Positions 42,185 to 52,914 of a stretch of 64,000 nucleotides of DNA are shown here, piece by piece; the first letter of the stretch is position 1, and each line of letters starts with the position of its first letter. Origin of the DNA: Nocardia arizonensis. GTDB lineage: Bacteria > Actinomycetota > Actinomycetes > Mycobacteriales > Mycobacteriaceae. The position numbers were made by a program, and so were the translations under genes. Below the pieces are notes generated by a model, which had not been told where the DNA came from, made no database searches, and saw only the letters and a list, made by a program, of their open reading frames with translations. Location of the stretch: NCBI RefSeq assembly GCF_001310275.1, contig NZ_LGYZ01000133.1, positions 186,001-250,000 of the forward strand, written 5' to 3'.

Positions 42185-44422
42185 ATGTTGACCAGAATCG
42201 CCCGATTCGCGACGAGTAGACCGCGCACCGTCCTGGTCGCCGCGCTCGTATTCGCCCTGTTCTGCGGCATCGCGGGCATCACCGCCGCGAGCCACCTGAA
42301 ATCCGGCGGCTTCACCGCCGACGACGCCGAATCCTCCCGCGTGACCCGTCTGCTGGCCGACAACTTCGACGGCGCGGTCCCCAATGTCGTCTTCTTGGTC
42401 GAATCCGAGGCGGGCGCCGACGCACCGTCCACCCGCGCCGCGGGCCTGGCCGTGGTCGACGCCTTGCGCGCCCGATCCGACGTGCGCGGCGTGCAGTCGT
42501 ACTGGACCGCGCCGCCCACCCTCGCCACCGCCCTGCGCGGCAGCGACGGCAAACACGCGCTGATCGCCGCCTACCTGGTCGGCGACGAAAACGAGGTCCA
42601 GCGCATTTCCGGGGAGATCACCGAACAACTGCCCGCCGCGGGCGATGGGATCACGGTGCGCCAGGGCGGCATGGCGGCGATCTATCACGACGTCAACGCC
42701 CAGACCACCCGCGACCTCGCGATCGCCGAATCGGTCGCCATACCGCTGTCGATGATCGTGCTCGTGCTGGTCTTCGGCAGTGTGGTGGCGGCCTCGCTGC
42801 CGCTGGCGATCGGCCTGTTCGCCATCGTCGTCACCCTGGCCATCCTGCGTCTGTTCACGCTGTTCACCGATGTCTCGATCTACGCGCTGAACCTGACGAC
42901 CGCCCTCGGACTCGCCCTCGCCATCGACTACAGCCTTTTCATAGTCAGCCGCTATCGCGAAGAGCTCGGCAATGGCCGCGATCCGGTCGGCGCGACCATC
43001 CGCGCGGTCCAGACCGCCGGGCGCACGGTGCTGTTCTCCGCGCTGACCGTGGCGCTGTCGATGGCCGTGATGAGCGTGTTCGATCTGTACTTCCTGAAAT
43101 CCTTCGCCTACACCGGCGTCGCCGTGGTCGCCGCGGCGGCGGCGGCCTCGATCCTGGTGCTGCCCGCCGCGCTGGTCCTGCTCGGTGACCGGGTCAATGC
43201 CGCCGACCTGCGGGTGCCGCTGCGCAGGCTCTTCGGCCGCGATCCGCATCCGAATCCGGTACCGCCCGAACAGAGCGGCTGGTACCGGCTGGCCATGACC
43301 GTCATGCGGCATGCCGCGCCGATCGCGGTGGTGCTCATCGCCGTCCTGCTGACCCTCGGCTCCCCGTTCCTCTCGGTGAAGTTCGGCTTCCCCGACGACC
43401 GGGTGCTGCCCGCGAGCGCGTCGGCGCATCAGGTCGGCGACACCCTGCGCAAGGAATTCCCCCGCGCCGACCCCGGCGCGGTCACCACGATCGTCCTCGA
43501 CGGCTACCGCGCGGACGATGCCGCGCTCGGCGGCTACGCGGCGCGGCTGTCGGAGGTCGACGACGTGCCCGCGGTGCTGTCCTCGGCGGGCGTGTACGTC
43601 GGCGGGCAGCGCATCGCTCAGGCGCCGTCGGGCATGGCCAACGACACCGGCGTCTACCTCGCCGTATCCACCCGACTCGACCCTTACTCCGCCGCCGGAC
43701 AGGCTCAGCTCGACGAGATCCGCGCCGTACAACCGCCCGCCGCCGCGCTGTACGGCGGCGCCGCGGCGATCAGCGCCGACTCCCTCGAGTCGCTCGGCGC
43801 GCGGATGCCGCTGGCGCTGACGCTCATCGCGCTGACCACCCTGCTGGTGCTGTTCCTGTTCACCGGCAGCGTCGTACTGCCCGTCAAGGCGCTTGTGCTC
43901 AATACGCTGTCGCTGGCCGCGGCCTTCGGGGCGATGGTGTGGATCTTCCAGGACGGCCACCTGTCGGGGCTGCTCGACTTCACCGCGGTGGGCTACATGG
44001 TGCCGACCATGCCGATCCTGATGTTCTGCCTCGCCTTCGGCCTGAGCATGGACTACGAGGTGTTCCTGCTGTCGCGCATCCGCGAGGAATGGCTCGCCAC
44101 CAAGGACAACACCCGTTCGGTGGCCATCGGCCTTGCCCGCACCGGGCGGATCTTCACCGCGGCCGCATTGCTGATGGCTATCGTATTGGGCGCGATGATT
44201 ACCTCGAAAGTGTCGTTCATGCAGATGATGGGACTCGGTCTGACCCTGACCGTGCTCGTCGACGCGACCGTGATCCGCGGACTGCTCGCCCCCGCGCTCA
44301 TGCGACTGCTCGGGCCGCTGAACTGGTGGGCGCCCAAACCCCTCGCCCGCCTGCACGACCGGATCGGATTGAGCGAGCCGACCGAGGCCGAACCCGAGCT
44401 ACTCGGCGCCGGGCGCGCATGA
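42185..44422 (+). CDS. MMPL-family (RND) exporter
   Basis: A 745-residue polytopic membrane protein with the RND layout: helix 1, a large periplasmic loop, five helices, then the same pattern repeated. MMPL motifs include LTTALGLALAIDYSLFIVSRYREE and, in the second half, FGLSMDYEVFLLSRIREEW, the paired Asp-Tyr residues used in proton relay. The cytoplasmic linker between halves is short. MMPL proteins export lipids, siderophores or drugs in mycolata. It is controlled by a double operator just upstream and overlaps its TetR gene by four bases, which favours a drug- or lipid-responsive efflux role. Confidence 0.92.
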   Translation: MLTRIARFATSRPRTVLVAALVFALFCGIAGITAASHLKSGGFTADDAESSRVTRLLADNFDGAVPNVVFLVESEAGADAPSTRAAGLAVVDALRARSDVRGVQSYWTAPPTLATALRGSDGKHALIAAYLVGDENEVQRISGEITEQLPAAGDGITVRQGGMAAIYHDVNAQTTRDLAIAESVAIPLSMIVLVLVFGSVVAASLPLAIGLFAIVVTLAILRLFTLFTDVSIYALNLTTALGLALAIDYSLFIVSRYREELGNGRDPVGATIRAVQTAGRTVLFSALTVALSMAVMSVFDLYFLKSFAYTGVAVVAAAAAASILVLPAALVLLGDRVNAADLRVPLRRLFGRDPHPNPVPPEQSGWYRLAMTVMRHAAPIAVVLIAVLLTLGSPFLSVKFGFPDDRVLPASASAHQVGDTLRKEFPRADPGAVTTIVLDGYRADDAALGGYAARLSEVDDVPAVLSSAGVYVGGQRIAQAPSGMANDTGVYLAVSTRLDPYSAAGQAQLDEIRAVQPPAAALYGGAAAISADSLESLGARMPLALTLIALTTLLVLFLFTGSVVLPVKALVLNTLSLAAAFGAMVWIFQDGHLSGLLDFTAVGYMVPTMPILMFCLAFGLSMDYEVFLLSRIREEWLATKDNTRSVAIGLARTGRIFTAAALLMAIVLGAMITSKVSFMQMMGLGLTLTVLVDATVIRGLLAPALMRLLGPLNWWAPKPLARLHDRIGLSEPTEAEPELLGAGRA

Positions 44423-45105
44423 CCCGTGCGCGCCGACCCCGATCCCCGCGCGGCTCGGGCGCCCAGTTGCGAACCGAGATACTGGATGCCACAGCCGAAT
44501 TGCTCGCTCGCGCCGGACACGCCGACGGTGTGTCCATCCGCGACGTGGGAAAGATGGTCGGGGTCAGCGCGCCGTCGATCTACCGGCATTTCGCCGACAA
44601 GGACCAATTGATCGAAGCGGTGGTCGCCCGAACCTTCGAGGATCTGTACGACGCCATGTCCGCGGCCGTCGACCCGTCGCTTTCGCCCATGAACCGCCTG
44701 CGTGACCAGGGCATGGCCTATGTCCGCTACGCACTGGAACATCCGGCGCAGTACCGGGTCGCCACCGCGCCCGCCGACCATGTCAGCGAGGTCGACCGCG
44801 TGCTGAGCAGCGGAGCCTTTCAGCTGTTCACGGCGACCGTGCTGGAATGCATGGACGAGGGCACCCTGCACGCGGGCGACCCAACCCCGGTGGTGCTGGA
44901 ACTGTGGGCCTCCGCGCACGGCATCGCCGCACTGCTGATCGCCAAGCCGTTCCTGCCGTGGGGTGATGTCGAGGCGATCGCGAGCCGGATCCTCGCGGCG
45001 GCCTGTGTCGGGCACGCGGTGCTCGATCTGATCGGCGAGACGCCCGAACCCGACGAGATCCAACGGTGGATGGATCGGGTCAAACAGGACCCGCCACGGA
45101 TCTGA
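44419..45105 (+). CDS. TetR-family repressor of the MMPL exporter
   Basis: A 228-residue regulator. The N-terminal HTH (ILDATAELLARAGHADGVSIRDVGKMVGVSAPSIYRHFADKD in pieces) is typical. The C-terminal helical domain (residues 80-215) is of the WHG type (ALEHPAQYRVAT, VVLELWASAHGIAALLI). It overlaps the exporter gene by ATGA, so both are one operon with probable autoregulation through the palindrome at 42131-42171. Confidence 0.92.
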   Translation: MTRARRPRSPRGSGAQLRTEILDATAELLARAGHADGVSIRDVGKMVGVSAPSIYRHFADKDQLIEAVVARTFEDLYDAMSAAVDPSLSPMNRLRDQGMAYVRYALEHPAQYRVATAPADHVSEVDRVLSSGAFQLFTATVLECMDEGTLHAGDPTPVVLELWASAHGIAALLIAKPFLPWGDVEAIASRILAAACVGHAVLDLIGETPEPDEIQRWMDRVKQDPPRI

Positions 45106-45184
45106 CCGCGCGGCATCGCCCTCGCCCGACCGGTGAGCATTCGGTAACTTCCTTGCAACGCACTACGCGGAGAAGGAGTCAGCC

Positions 45185-46451
<1,267 letters not shown>

Positions 46452-46459
<8 letters not shown>

Positions 46460-47585
46460 CCGACTTCGCGGACGCGGTGAACGTATTGCACTGCGAGGTC
46501 CGGTTCTTGTCGAGGCCGAGTTCGAACCAGTTGCCGCTGTTCTCGGGGGTGCCGTGGTCGCGCGAGTCGCTCGGCGCGTCGCCCCGGCCGTTGGCGTCGC
46601 GCTTGGCGAGGGTGATCTGGGCGCTGGTCAAGGATCCGCCGCTGTTCGAGGAACCCACGTACATGCCGTTGAAGCACTGGGCCTGCAATTCGACCCGGCG
46701 CGACAGTTCCAGACCGCGGTCGCTGCGGGTGCCCGCGTCGACCCGTTCGGCATTGGCCTTGCGCAGGATGCCCGACATCGCCTGCACGTGATGTCCGTAC
46801 TCGTGCGCGAACACCGACAGATAGACCACCCAGTTGTCCTTGAACAGGTCGGTCTGCAACTGGCTGATCGGCATGTAGATGGTCTTGTTGGCCGGGCAGT
46901 AGAAGGCCGCGAAATTGGTGGTGCTGCCGGTGCACGGGGTGGTGACGCCCGCGGTGCTCGCGGTCACGCTCACCGTCGGTGCGGTGAACGGCAGATCGGC
47001 GGCGGCCAGCACCGGCTGCCACGCGGACTCGAGGCAGCCCGCCGCGGTCTCGAAGAACTTGCGCGCCACCTCGACCTGCGTGCTCCACGGCGAATAAGCG
47101 CAGCGCGCCGGGATCAAGGTCGCGTTCGGATCGGTGAGCAGCGGATTGTTCGCCGTCTCCGCCGACCCGGAGCCGCCGTCGTCATTGGAGAAGGTCATGC
47201 TCGGATTCGGTCCGCCCGCATTGTCGTCGAGTCCGACATGGCGCACCGCGTTCAGCACCAGACCGCCCGCCACCAGGACGATCACCACGAGCGCCAGCGC
47301 CAGCAGCCCGCCGCCGCGTTTGCGCGGACGCTGCGGCGGACGGCCGGGCGGGCCGTACGGCATGGGCGCGGGCATGCCCGGACGGTAACCGGGCGGCGGA
47401 TAGCCCTGCGGTGCACCGTACGCGGGTTGCTGACCGTATCCGGGGCGGAATCCGGGTTGCTGTCCGTACCGGGGTTGCGGCCGGTGTCCGGGCTGCTGAC
47501 CATACCCGGGCGGCCGGTACCCCGGCGGCGGCACCGGCTGTCCGCCGGGTGGGACCGGTCCGTATCCGTACGGTGGCTGCGTCAC
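46452..47585 (-). CDS. YpfJ-type neutral zinc metallopeptidase, membrane anchored
   Basis: A 377-residue protein from GTG 47585. Residues 1-90 are a Pro/Gly/Tyr/Gln-rich cytosolic tail, 95-115 a single membrane helix (LLALALVVIVLVAGGLVLNAV), and the rest is extracytoplasmic. The catalytic HEYGHH lies in SVFAHEYGHHVQAMSG; RRVELQAQCFNG gives the third ligand, and several Cys may form disulfides. This fits the putative neutral zinc metallopeptidase family (PF04228). It converges on amt with an 8-bp overlap. Substrate unknown. Confidence 0.85.
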
Positions 47586-47740
47586 TGGCCCCGCACCCCC
47601 TCGTCTCGAATGGTGGCCGACAGGATGGATCAGCAGCGCGCACTCGACCCTGAGCGTCACGCCCGTCGCTGCTGTCTGCCGGCCCGTCGCTCGCGCCGCG
47701 CCGCTGACGAAGAATAGCAACTTGTCTAGAGTAGGCAGCC

Positions 47741-49366
47741 ATGCTGACATTTCGGGGGGCCGCCGCGAGCGCGCTGATTCTCGCCGGTTCGGTCCTGGCC
47801 GCGGCCGCACCGGCCCACGGTCAGCCTGCCCCCGCGGGCGTCACCATCACCGCCGATCTGAAGCTCGATCGCTCGGGTGTGCTGAATGTTGTCGAGAAGG
47901 TCGAAGTGCCCGCGGGTGAACGCTTCACGATGGCGTTGCCGCTGCGACTACAGCTGACCGACGACGTGCAGCGGGTCTTCCGGGTCACCGACGTGGACAC
48001 CGAGGGCGCGGGCACCGCCACGGTGGCGGGCGACCAGTTCACCATCGACGCCGGACCGGGCGAATCCACCTTCACCTACGCCATCCACAACACGGTCCGC
48101 GACGCACCGGGCACCCAGGTCTTCCACTGGCTCGGCGTCGTCAATACCGATATCGCCGCCATCAGCGCCTCGGTGATCGCGCCCAGTTTCGAAATGGGCA
48201 TCGTGGACTGCAAACTCGGCCCGCCCGGCAATGCCCGCCCGTGCGCCGACGTGCGCGTCGAGGCGACCGGTGCGCTGTTCCTCGAGCAGACCGATCTGCG
48301 CAAGGGCGACACCATAGACCTGACCCTGCAACTGCCGCCGGGCACCGTGCCCGCCAATGCCGATATCCGCGAGGACGAGGCGGGCGCGTTCGCACTCTCG
48401 GGTCCGGTATGGCTCGCCTTCGGCGTGCTGATCGCGGCACTGGCGGGTCTGGCCGCGTTCGTGCTGCGCGCCCGTAGCCAGAACGCCTCGGCCACCGCGG
48501 GTTCGGAGGTGATAGATCCACTCCAGCGCGACGGCGAGCAGATCCGCTTCGCCTCACCCGACGGCATACTCCCCGGTGCGGCCGGGCTGGTCGTGGACGA
48601 GCACGCCGATCCGATCGACATCGCGGCCACCGTCGTGGATCTCGCGGTGCGCCGCTACATCTGGGTCACGCCGATCGGGGCGTCACCGGACGGCAACGAC
48701 TGGCGGATCGCCCGGGTCAACGCGCCCGACGATCAACTGCGCGACTACGAGAAGGCCGTGTACACCGCACTGCTGCCCGCGGGTGTCGACGCGGTCACGG
48801 TCGCCGAATTGCGCGCGCCCGGCCGGGTTCCTGTCGAACCCATTCGCAAGGCGATGGTGGCCGACGCGGTCGAACAGGGCGCCTTCGCCGAACGCTCCCG
48901 TCCCGGCCTGCCGGTCAGGATCGGCGCGGCGCTCATCGTGGCGGGTATCGCCGCGACCATCGCGCTCGCCTTCTCGGCCGGACACGCCCTGGTCGGCGTC
49001 GCGATCGCCCTCGCGGGCGTCGCCGTCGTCCTGCTGCCCACCTACCTGCCGGTGCGCACCGCCTACGGCCGCGAGCTCGCGGGCAGGGTGCGCGCGCTAC
49101 AACGTGGGCTCGACGCCGTTCGGCGCGAACAGATTCCGGCGCCCGAACAGGAGACGGTGTTCTCCCGCGCCCTGCCGTTCACCGTCATCGGCGGCCGCGC
49201 CGACAACTGGATCCGCACCTTCCGCGATCTCGACCCGGCCGCGGACTCCCAACCCGGGCTCTACTGGTTCGGCGGATTCGATCGCGACACCGATCTCCAG
49301 CGCTTCGCCGGACATTTCCCGTACTTCATCACCGCGATGGAAGGACTGTTCGGACGGTCGTCCTGA
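47741..49366 (+). CDS. DUF2207 membrane protein
   Basis: A 541-residue protein with an N-terminal signal (ILAGSVLAAAAPAHGQ), an extracytoplasmic beta-rich domain to about residue 215 (VTITADLKLDRSGVLNVVEKV), one helix (WLAFGVLIAALAGLAAFVL), a cytoplasmic winged-helix-like part, two further helices near 395-440 and a C-terminal domain with DNWIRTFRDLDP and LYWFGGFDRD. This is the standard DUF2207 layout. The function is unknown. It starts 155 bp from the metallopeptidase, transcribed divergently. Confidence 0.86.
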   Translation: MLTFRGAAASALILAGSVLAAAAPAHGQPAPAGVTITADLKLDRSGVLNVVEKVEVPAGERFTMALPLRLQLTDDVQRVFRVTDVDTEGAGTATVAGDQFTIDAGPGESTFTYAIHNTVRDAPGTQVFHWLGVVNTDIAAISASVIAPSFEMGIVDCKLGPPGNARPCADVRVEATGALFLEQTDLRKGDTIDLTLQLPPGTVPANADIREDEAGAFALSGPVWLAFGVLIAALAGLAAFVLRARSQNASATAGSEVIDPLQRDGEQIRFASPDGILPGAAGLVVDEHADPIDIAATVVDLAVRRYIWVTPIGASPDGNDWRIARVNAPDDQLRDYEKAVYTALLPAGVDAVTVAELRAPGRVPVEPIRKAMVADAVEQGAFAERSRPGLPVRIGAALIVAGIAATIALAFSAGHALVGVAIALAGVAVVLLPTYLPVRTAYGRELAGRVRALQRGLDAVRREQIPAPEQETVFSRALPFTVIGGRADNWIRTFRDLDPAADSQPGLYWFGGFDRDTDLQRFAGHFPYFITAMEGLFGRSS

Positions 49367-49405
49367 TCGGGTCGAAACGCACGACGGCCGTTTCCTTCGC
49401 GCGGC

Positions 49406-50674
49406 TCACTCGGCGGGGGGCGACCTGCGCATGGCCGCGAGCGGATCGGCGTAGATCGCGCTGAGCGAGGTCACCACCGCCGCGAATTCCTGTACCTTGC
49501 CGCCGAATCCGCTGATCCGTATGTCGGTGGGCGGCAGGATCGACGCCTGGCGGAAGGCGGTCGCCACGTGCGCCAGCGCGGGCCGGTATGCCGTGAACGC
49601 CTGTCCGCCGAGGATGACCCGATCGGGATTGAGCATGTCCCGCACCAGCGCGACGGTATGCCCCAACATGGTCGCCCGTTCGGCCAGCAGTTCCCGCGCC
49701 GACTCCGAACCCGCCTCCGCCGCGCGATACAGATCGGTGATGGTCGACCCGGCGGTTCCGTTGTAGGCCGGGATGATTCCGCGCCCGACCGCCCGCGCGT
49801 GCAGCGCCCGGTCTCCCACGGTGACCTCCAAGCAGCCGCGACGTCCGCACCCGCATTCCACATCCGAACCGGTCGGCAGATGCGCGATGGACCCGGGCCC
49901 GTTGCTCGGGGTGTGCACGCGACCCTCCAAAGTCACCGCGATACCCGCGGTTTCGCGCACGTAGAAATACAAGCTGCTGCCGCGTTGCGGTCCTTCGCGC
50001 GGTTCCGGTGTCGGGAGCAGCAGTTCCGACGCGGCCATGGCCTCTACGTGCGGGGCGACCGACACCGGGAGTTCGAGTACCTCGCCGAGGACCGCGCCGA
50101 CCGGGGCGTTCTTCCAGTCGAGTTTGGGGTGATCGACCACACCGGTGAACGGGTCGACCCGTCCGCCGGTGGCGACACCGGCCCACAGTGGTTTGCGCCG
50201 ATGCCACCGCTGGAGGAAGGCACGCGCGCTGCGCGCCACGGTGTTCGTCGCGAAATCCTGTCCGGTCCGCGGGGTCGCGATCGCGAGTCCGCCGAGAATC
50301 CGGCCGCGCGGATCCGCAGCGACGATCTTGGTGACGGCCGCGCCGATGTGAATGCCGAGGGTCAGATATGCCTCGTGATCGATTTCGAACGGCACGCGCG
50401 GACGCCCCACCGCACCCGAGGCGGTCAGGTCGTTGCGCTCGCGCAGCAGGCCCGCGGCCAGCAGTGCCGAAACCTGACGGTTGACCGTCGCGATACTCAG
50501 ACCCGTTGTGCGCGCGGCATTGTCACGCGAGATCGGCCCCGCGGTCGCCGCGCGCAGGACGGCCGCGGCCGGATTGTCGGCGATACGGAGTTCCGGGGCG
50601 ATAACTGGACGGGCCGAGCGGACACGACCGGTGGCGACCCGCGAAGCGGATCGCTCCAGGATGGGAAGGGACAT
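49406..50674 (-). CDS. ROK-family transcriptional regulator
   Basis: A 422-residue regulator. Residues 40-100 are a winged helix (AARTTGLSIATVNRQVSALLAAGLL). The ROK domain has the ATP-like motifs VTKIVAADPRGRILGG and the zinc site with GCGRRGC; the final part has MLNPDRVILGGQAF. Sugar-sensing repressors of the NagC/Mlc/XylR type have this shape. No sugar operon is adjacent, so its regulon is elsewhere. A Cys-rich leader peptide and a TCCCG/CGGGA hairpin (about 50694-50712) lie upstream on the same strand. Confidence 0.9.
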   Translation of the reverse strand: MSLPILERSASRVATGRVRSARPVIAPELRIADNPAAAVLRAATAGPISRDNAARTTGLSIATVNRQVSALLAAGLLRERNDLTASGAVGRPRVPFEIDHEAYLTLGIHIGAAVTKIVAADPRGRILGGLAIATPRTGQDFATNTVARSARAFLQRWHRRKPLWAGVATGGRVDPFTGVVDHPKLDWKNAPVGAVLGEVLELPVSVAPHVEAMAASELLLPTPEPREGPQRGSSLYFYVRETAGIAVTLEGRVHTPSNGPGSIAHLPTGSDVECGCGRRGCLEVTVGDRALHARAVGRGIIPAYNGTAGSTITDLYRAAEAGSESARELLAERATMLGHTVALVRDMLNPDRVILGGQAFTAYRPALAHVATAFRQASILPPTDIRISGFGGKVQEFAAVVTSLSAIYADPLAAMRRSPPAE

Positions 50675-50764
50675 ATGAAGATTCCTTGCCGAAGTCCCGA
50701 AAGAGACGGGATATGCCTACTACGTGCGATGACGAGGCAGCATGAAGCCGGGAGCGAGCTCAGC

Positions 50765-50872
50765 TCAGCCGCAGCGGCAGGAACGACACAGTTCGCGAGT
50801 CAACGGCAACCGCAGCCCCAGCGCGGCGGTCACGTAGGTGACCCGCACGGCAGTGGAATGGTTGCTGGACAT
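50765..50872 (-). CDS. Small ORF with C-terminal Cys cluster, possible leader peptide
   Basis: Thirty-five residues from ATG 50872, ending in LTRELCRSCRCG with three Cys codons in the last seven. A TTTTTTT run directly precedes the ATG and no ribosome site is visible, so it may be leaderless. Cys-run leader peptides upstream of sulfur genes are known as cysteine-sensing attenuators in mycobacteria. Here the next gene on the strand is the ROK regulator, about 90 bp on. The assignment is tentative. Confidence 0.35.
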   Translation of the reverse strand: MSSNHSTAVRVTYVTAALGLRLPLTRELCRSCRCG

Positions 50873-50962
50873 AAAAAAACGGTAACACCGGTTCGGACCG
50901 GATTCCAACCTCCAGTTATCTTTCGGTGTGCGATCACACAAGATTCCGGCAGGTGACACGCA

Positions 50963-51148
50963 TCACGCCGCGCCTATACCGATGGAGCCGGCATCGGTGG
51001 TGATCACCGAGCGGGTCTCGTCGGTGTTCGCGGTGAAATTCACCGGGGCGGTCACGGCCGGCTTCGGTGCGGCGCCCGCGGTGCCGGACACCACACCGGT
51101 CGCCACCGTCAGCAACGCGGCCACGACGGCCAGTTTCCTCATCCTCAT
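50963..51148 (-). CDS. Small secreted protein, probably truncated
   Basis: About 61 residues with a classic signal peptide (MRKLAVVAALLTVATGVVSGTAGAA) and a mature part of only about 35 residues, ending at TGA after GSIGIGAA. The sequence TDETRSVITTDAGSI resembles the start of longer secreted beta-rich proteins of this group, so it may be a prematurely ended copy. Several Met codons (51166, 51148, 51142) could begin it; 51148 or 51142 fits the signal peptide best. Confidence 0.5.
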   Translation of the reverse strand: MRMRKLAVVAALLTVATGVVSGTAGAAPKPAVTAPVNFTANTDETRSVITTDAGSIGIGAA

Positions 51149-51266
51149 AGACCTGCATTCCCTCATCTAGAACGAGCATTCGAGGGCAAGCATCACGGAG
51201 AAGTCGCCTGCGAACGAGGGAAAAACGCAGCGCGATTCCAATGGGACGCGCAGGTTTTCGAGCCGT

Positions 51267-51854
51267 CTATTTCGCCCCGGACTCCTTGGCGGCCGCCTTC
51301 AACTGCTTCTTGAAAGCACGGACCTCCAGCAGCGATTCCCCGTCGACGATATCGGCGGCCGAGCGCCGCGAACCATTCTCCGAATACGCGCCCGCCGCCT
51401 TTTCCCAGCCCGCGGGCCGGACCCCGAGCTGTTTGCCGAGCAGCGCCAGGAAGATTCGCGCCTTCTGGTCGCCGTAACCGGGCAGCGCCTTGAGCCTGCG
51501 CAGCACCTCGGCGCCGTTCGGATCGCCCTCGGTCCAGATCGCCTCGGTATTCGCGCCGTAGTTCTCGACGACATAGCGGGCGAGCTCCTGGGTGCGCCGG
51601 GCCATCGACCGACCGTAGCGATGGATCGCGGGCGGAGTCGCGCACAGATCCTCGAATGCCTGCGGATCGGCGGCCGCGATTTTCTCGATGGCGAAACCGT
51701 CCATGCGGTCGGCGATCTTCTTGGGTCCGCGGAAGGCGTGTTCGAGCGGATATTGCTGGTCCAGCAGCATTCCGGTGAGCAGAGCGAAGGGATCCTCGGA
51801 CAGCAGTTTGTCCGCCTCGGGCTCCTGCGCCAGACACAGTTCCACCGTCACCAT
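51267..51854 (-). CDS. HhH-GPD base-excision-repair-type protein
   Basis: A 195-residue protein starting at ATG 51854 (MVTVELCLAQEPE). The core has the helix-hairpin-helix with Gly/Pro-Asp loop in LKALPGYGDQKARIFLALLGKQLG, where the usual catalytic Asp of glycosylases lies. An N-terminal DPFALLTGMLLDQQYPLEHAF is typical of a small HhH-GPD subfamily in actinobacteria. No Fe-S cluster Cys set is present. The lesion specificity is unknown. Confidence 0.85.
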   Translation of the reverse strand: MVTVELCLAQEPEADKLLSEDPFALLTGMLLDQQYPLEHAFRGPKKIADRMDGFAIEKIAAADPQAFEDLCATPPAIHRYGRSMARRTQELARYVVENYGANTEAIWTEGDPNGAEVLRRLKALPGYGDQKARIFLALLGKQLGVRPAGWEKAAGAYSENGSRRSAADIVDGESLLEVRAFKKQLKAAAKESGAK

Positions 51855-52011
51855 CGGTCCTTTCGCCGTACTCGGATCGCGGGCACGCACTCGATCATCG
51901 CACTGTCGCGTCACCGTGCGGTCACTCGCACGGATGGGCGCGACTCGAAATGGTGACACATCTCACAACCCAGCCGGGCAGATGACATCGCCGCCGCGTA
52001 GGCTACGCGCC

Positions 52012-52860
52012 ATGCCTCAGACGACCGCACGACCCAGGAACGGACTCGCGGCCATGGACACCTTCGCACCGCGCCCCGACCGCTTCGACAGCGCGGGCCA
52101 GGACCAACTCGTCGACGTCCGCGACCTCCAAGCGGCATTACCGGGCATCCGCAGACTACGGAACTGGGCGCATGAGGCGCTGGCACTGCGACCGGGCGAA
52201 TCGGCGATCGACATCGGCTCGGGCAGCGGTTCGGAGGTGCTGACCTTCGCCGAGGCCGTCGGGCCGACCGGCAGCGCCATCGGCGTCGAGCCCGACCCCA
52301 ACCTGCTCGCCTCCGCCGAACGCCGCGCGCGCGAGGCCGGTTCCACCGCGCGGTTCCACTCCGGCGACGCCTACGGCATCCCCTTCGGCGCCGACACCTT
52401 CGACGCCGCACTATGTGAACGCGTCTTCCAGCACCTGACCGCGCCCGCGCGGGCGGCCAACGAGATCGCCCGGGTGCTGCGTCCCGGCGGACGCGCCGTC
52501 GTAGTGGACGTCGACTGGGGCACCGCGATCATCCATCCCGGCGATATCGGGGTCGTGCACAAGATCATCGAGACCCTCGCCGCGGCCACCACCAACCCGC
52601 GGTCGGGACGCCGCATCCCCGGCCTGCTCGCCAAGGCGGGCCTGGAGATCGATGACATCGGCTCGCACGCCCTGGTGCAGGATCGCAGCGTCGGCGCGGG
52701 CGCGCTGGTCACCCGAATCTCGGCCATGGCGGTGGCGCGCGGAGCGATCACCGAAGCTCAGCGCGAAGAATTGCTGGCGCAATTGCGCCGCGGCGCGGAA
52801 ACCGGCGATATCCACCTGTCGGTCACGATGTTCGCCGTGCTGGCCCATAAACCACGCTGA
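52012..52860 (+). CDS. SAM-dependent methyltransferase, class I
   Basis: A 282-residue methyltransferase from ATG 52012, seven bases after a -10-like TAGGCT (51999-52004), so probably leaderless. Motif I is AIDIGSGSGSEVLTFAE; the acidic post-I residue lies in AIGVEPDPN; motif IV is DTFDAALCERVFQHL. The rest is a UbiE-type fold with RVLRPGGRAVVVD. The substrate is unknown. It converges on the aminotransferase gene across a strong hairpin. Confidence 0.88.
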   Translation: MPQTTARPRNGLAAMDTFAPRPDRFDSAGQDQLVDVRDLQAALPGIRRLRNWAHEALALRPGESAIDIGSGSGSEVLTFAEAVGPTGSAIGVEPDPNLLASAERRAREAGSTARFHSGDAYGIPFGADTFDAALCERVFQHLTAPARAANEIARVLRPGGRAVVVDVDWGTAIIHPGDIGVVHKIIETLAAATTNPRSGRRIPGLLAKAGLEIDDIGSHALVQDRSVGAGALVTRISAMAVARGAITEAQREELLAQLRRGAETGDIHLSVTMFAVLAHKPR

Positions 52861-52876
52861 TCGCCGTAGTCGACGC

Positions 52877-52908
52877 GGCGGCGGCCGATACCCGTATCGG
52901 CCGCCGCC
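52877..52908. terminator. Bidirectional terminator, 15-bp perfect stem
   Basis: GGCGGCGGCCGATAC (52877-52891) and GTATCGGCCGCCGCC (52894-52908) are perfect complements separated by two bases, between convergent genes. Confidence 0.75.
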
Positions 52909-52914
52909 ACCGAT

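Noticed and set aside
42161..44356. A 731-codon leftward frame opposite the MMPL exporter
   Set aside because: Composition is His/Gln/Arg-rich and motif-free; the rightward frame has MMPL motifs.
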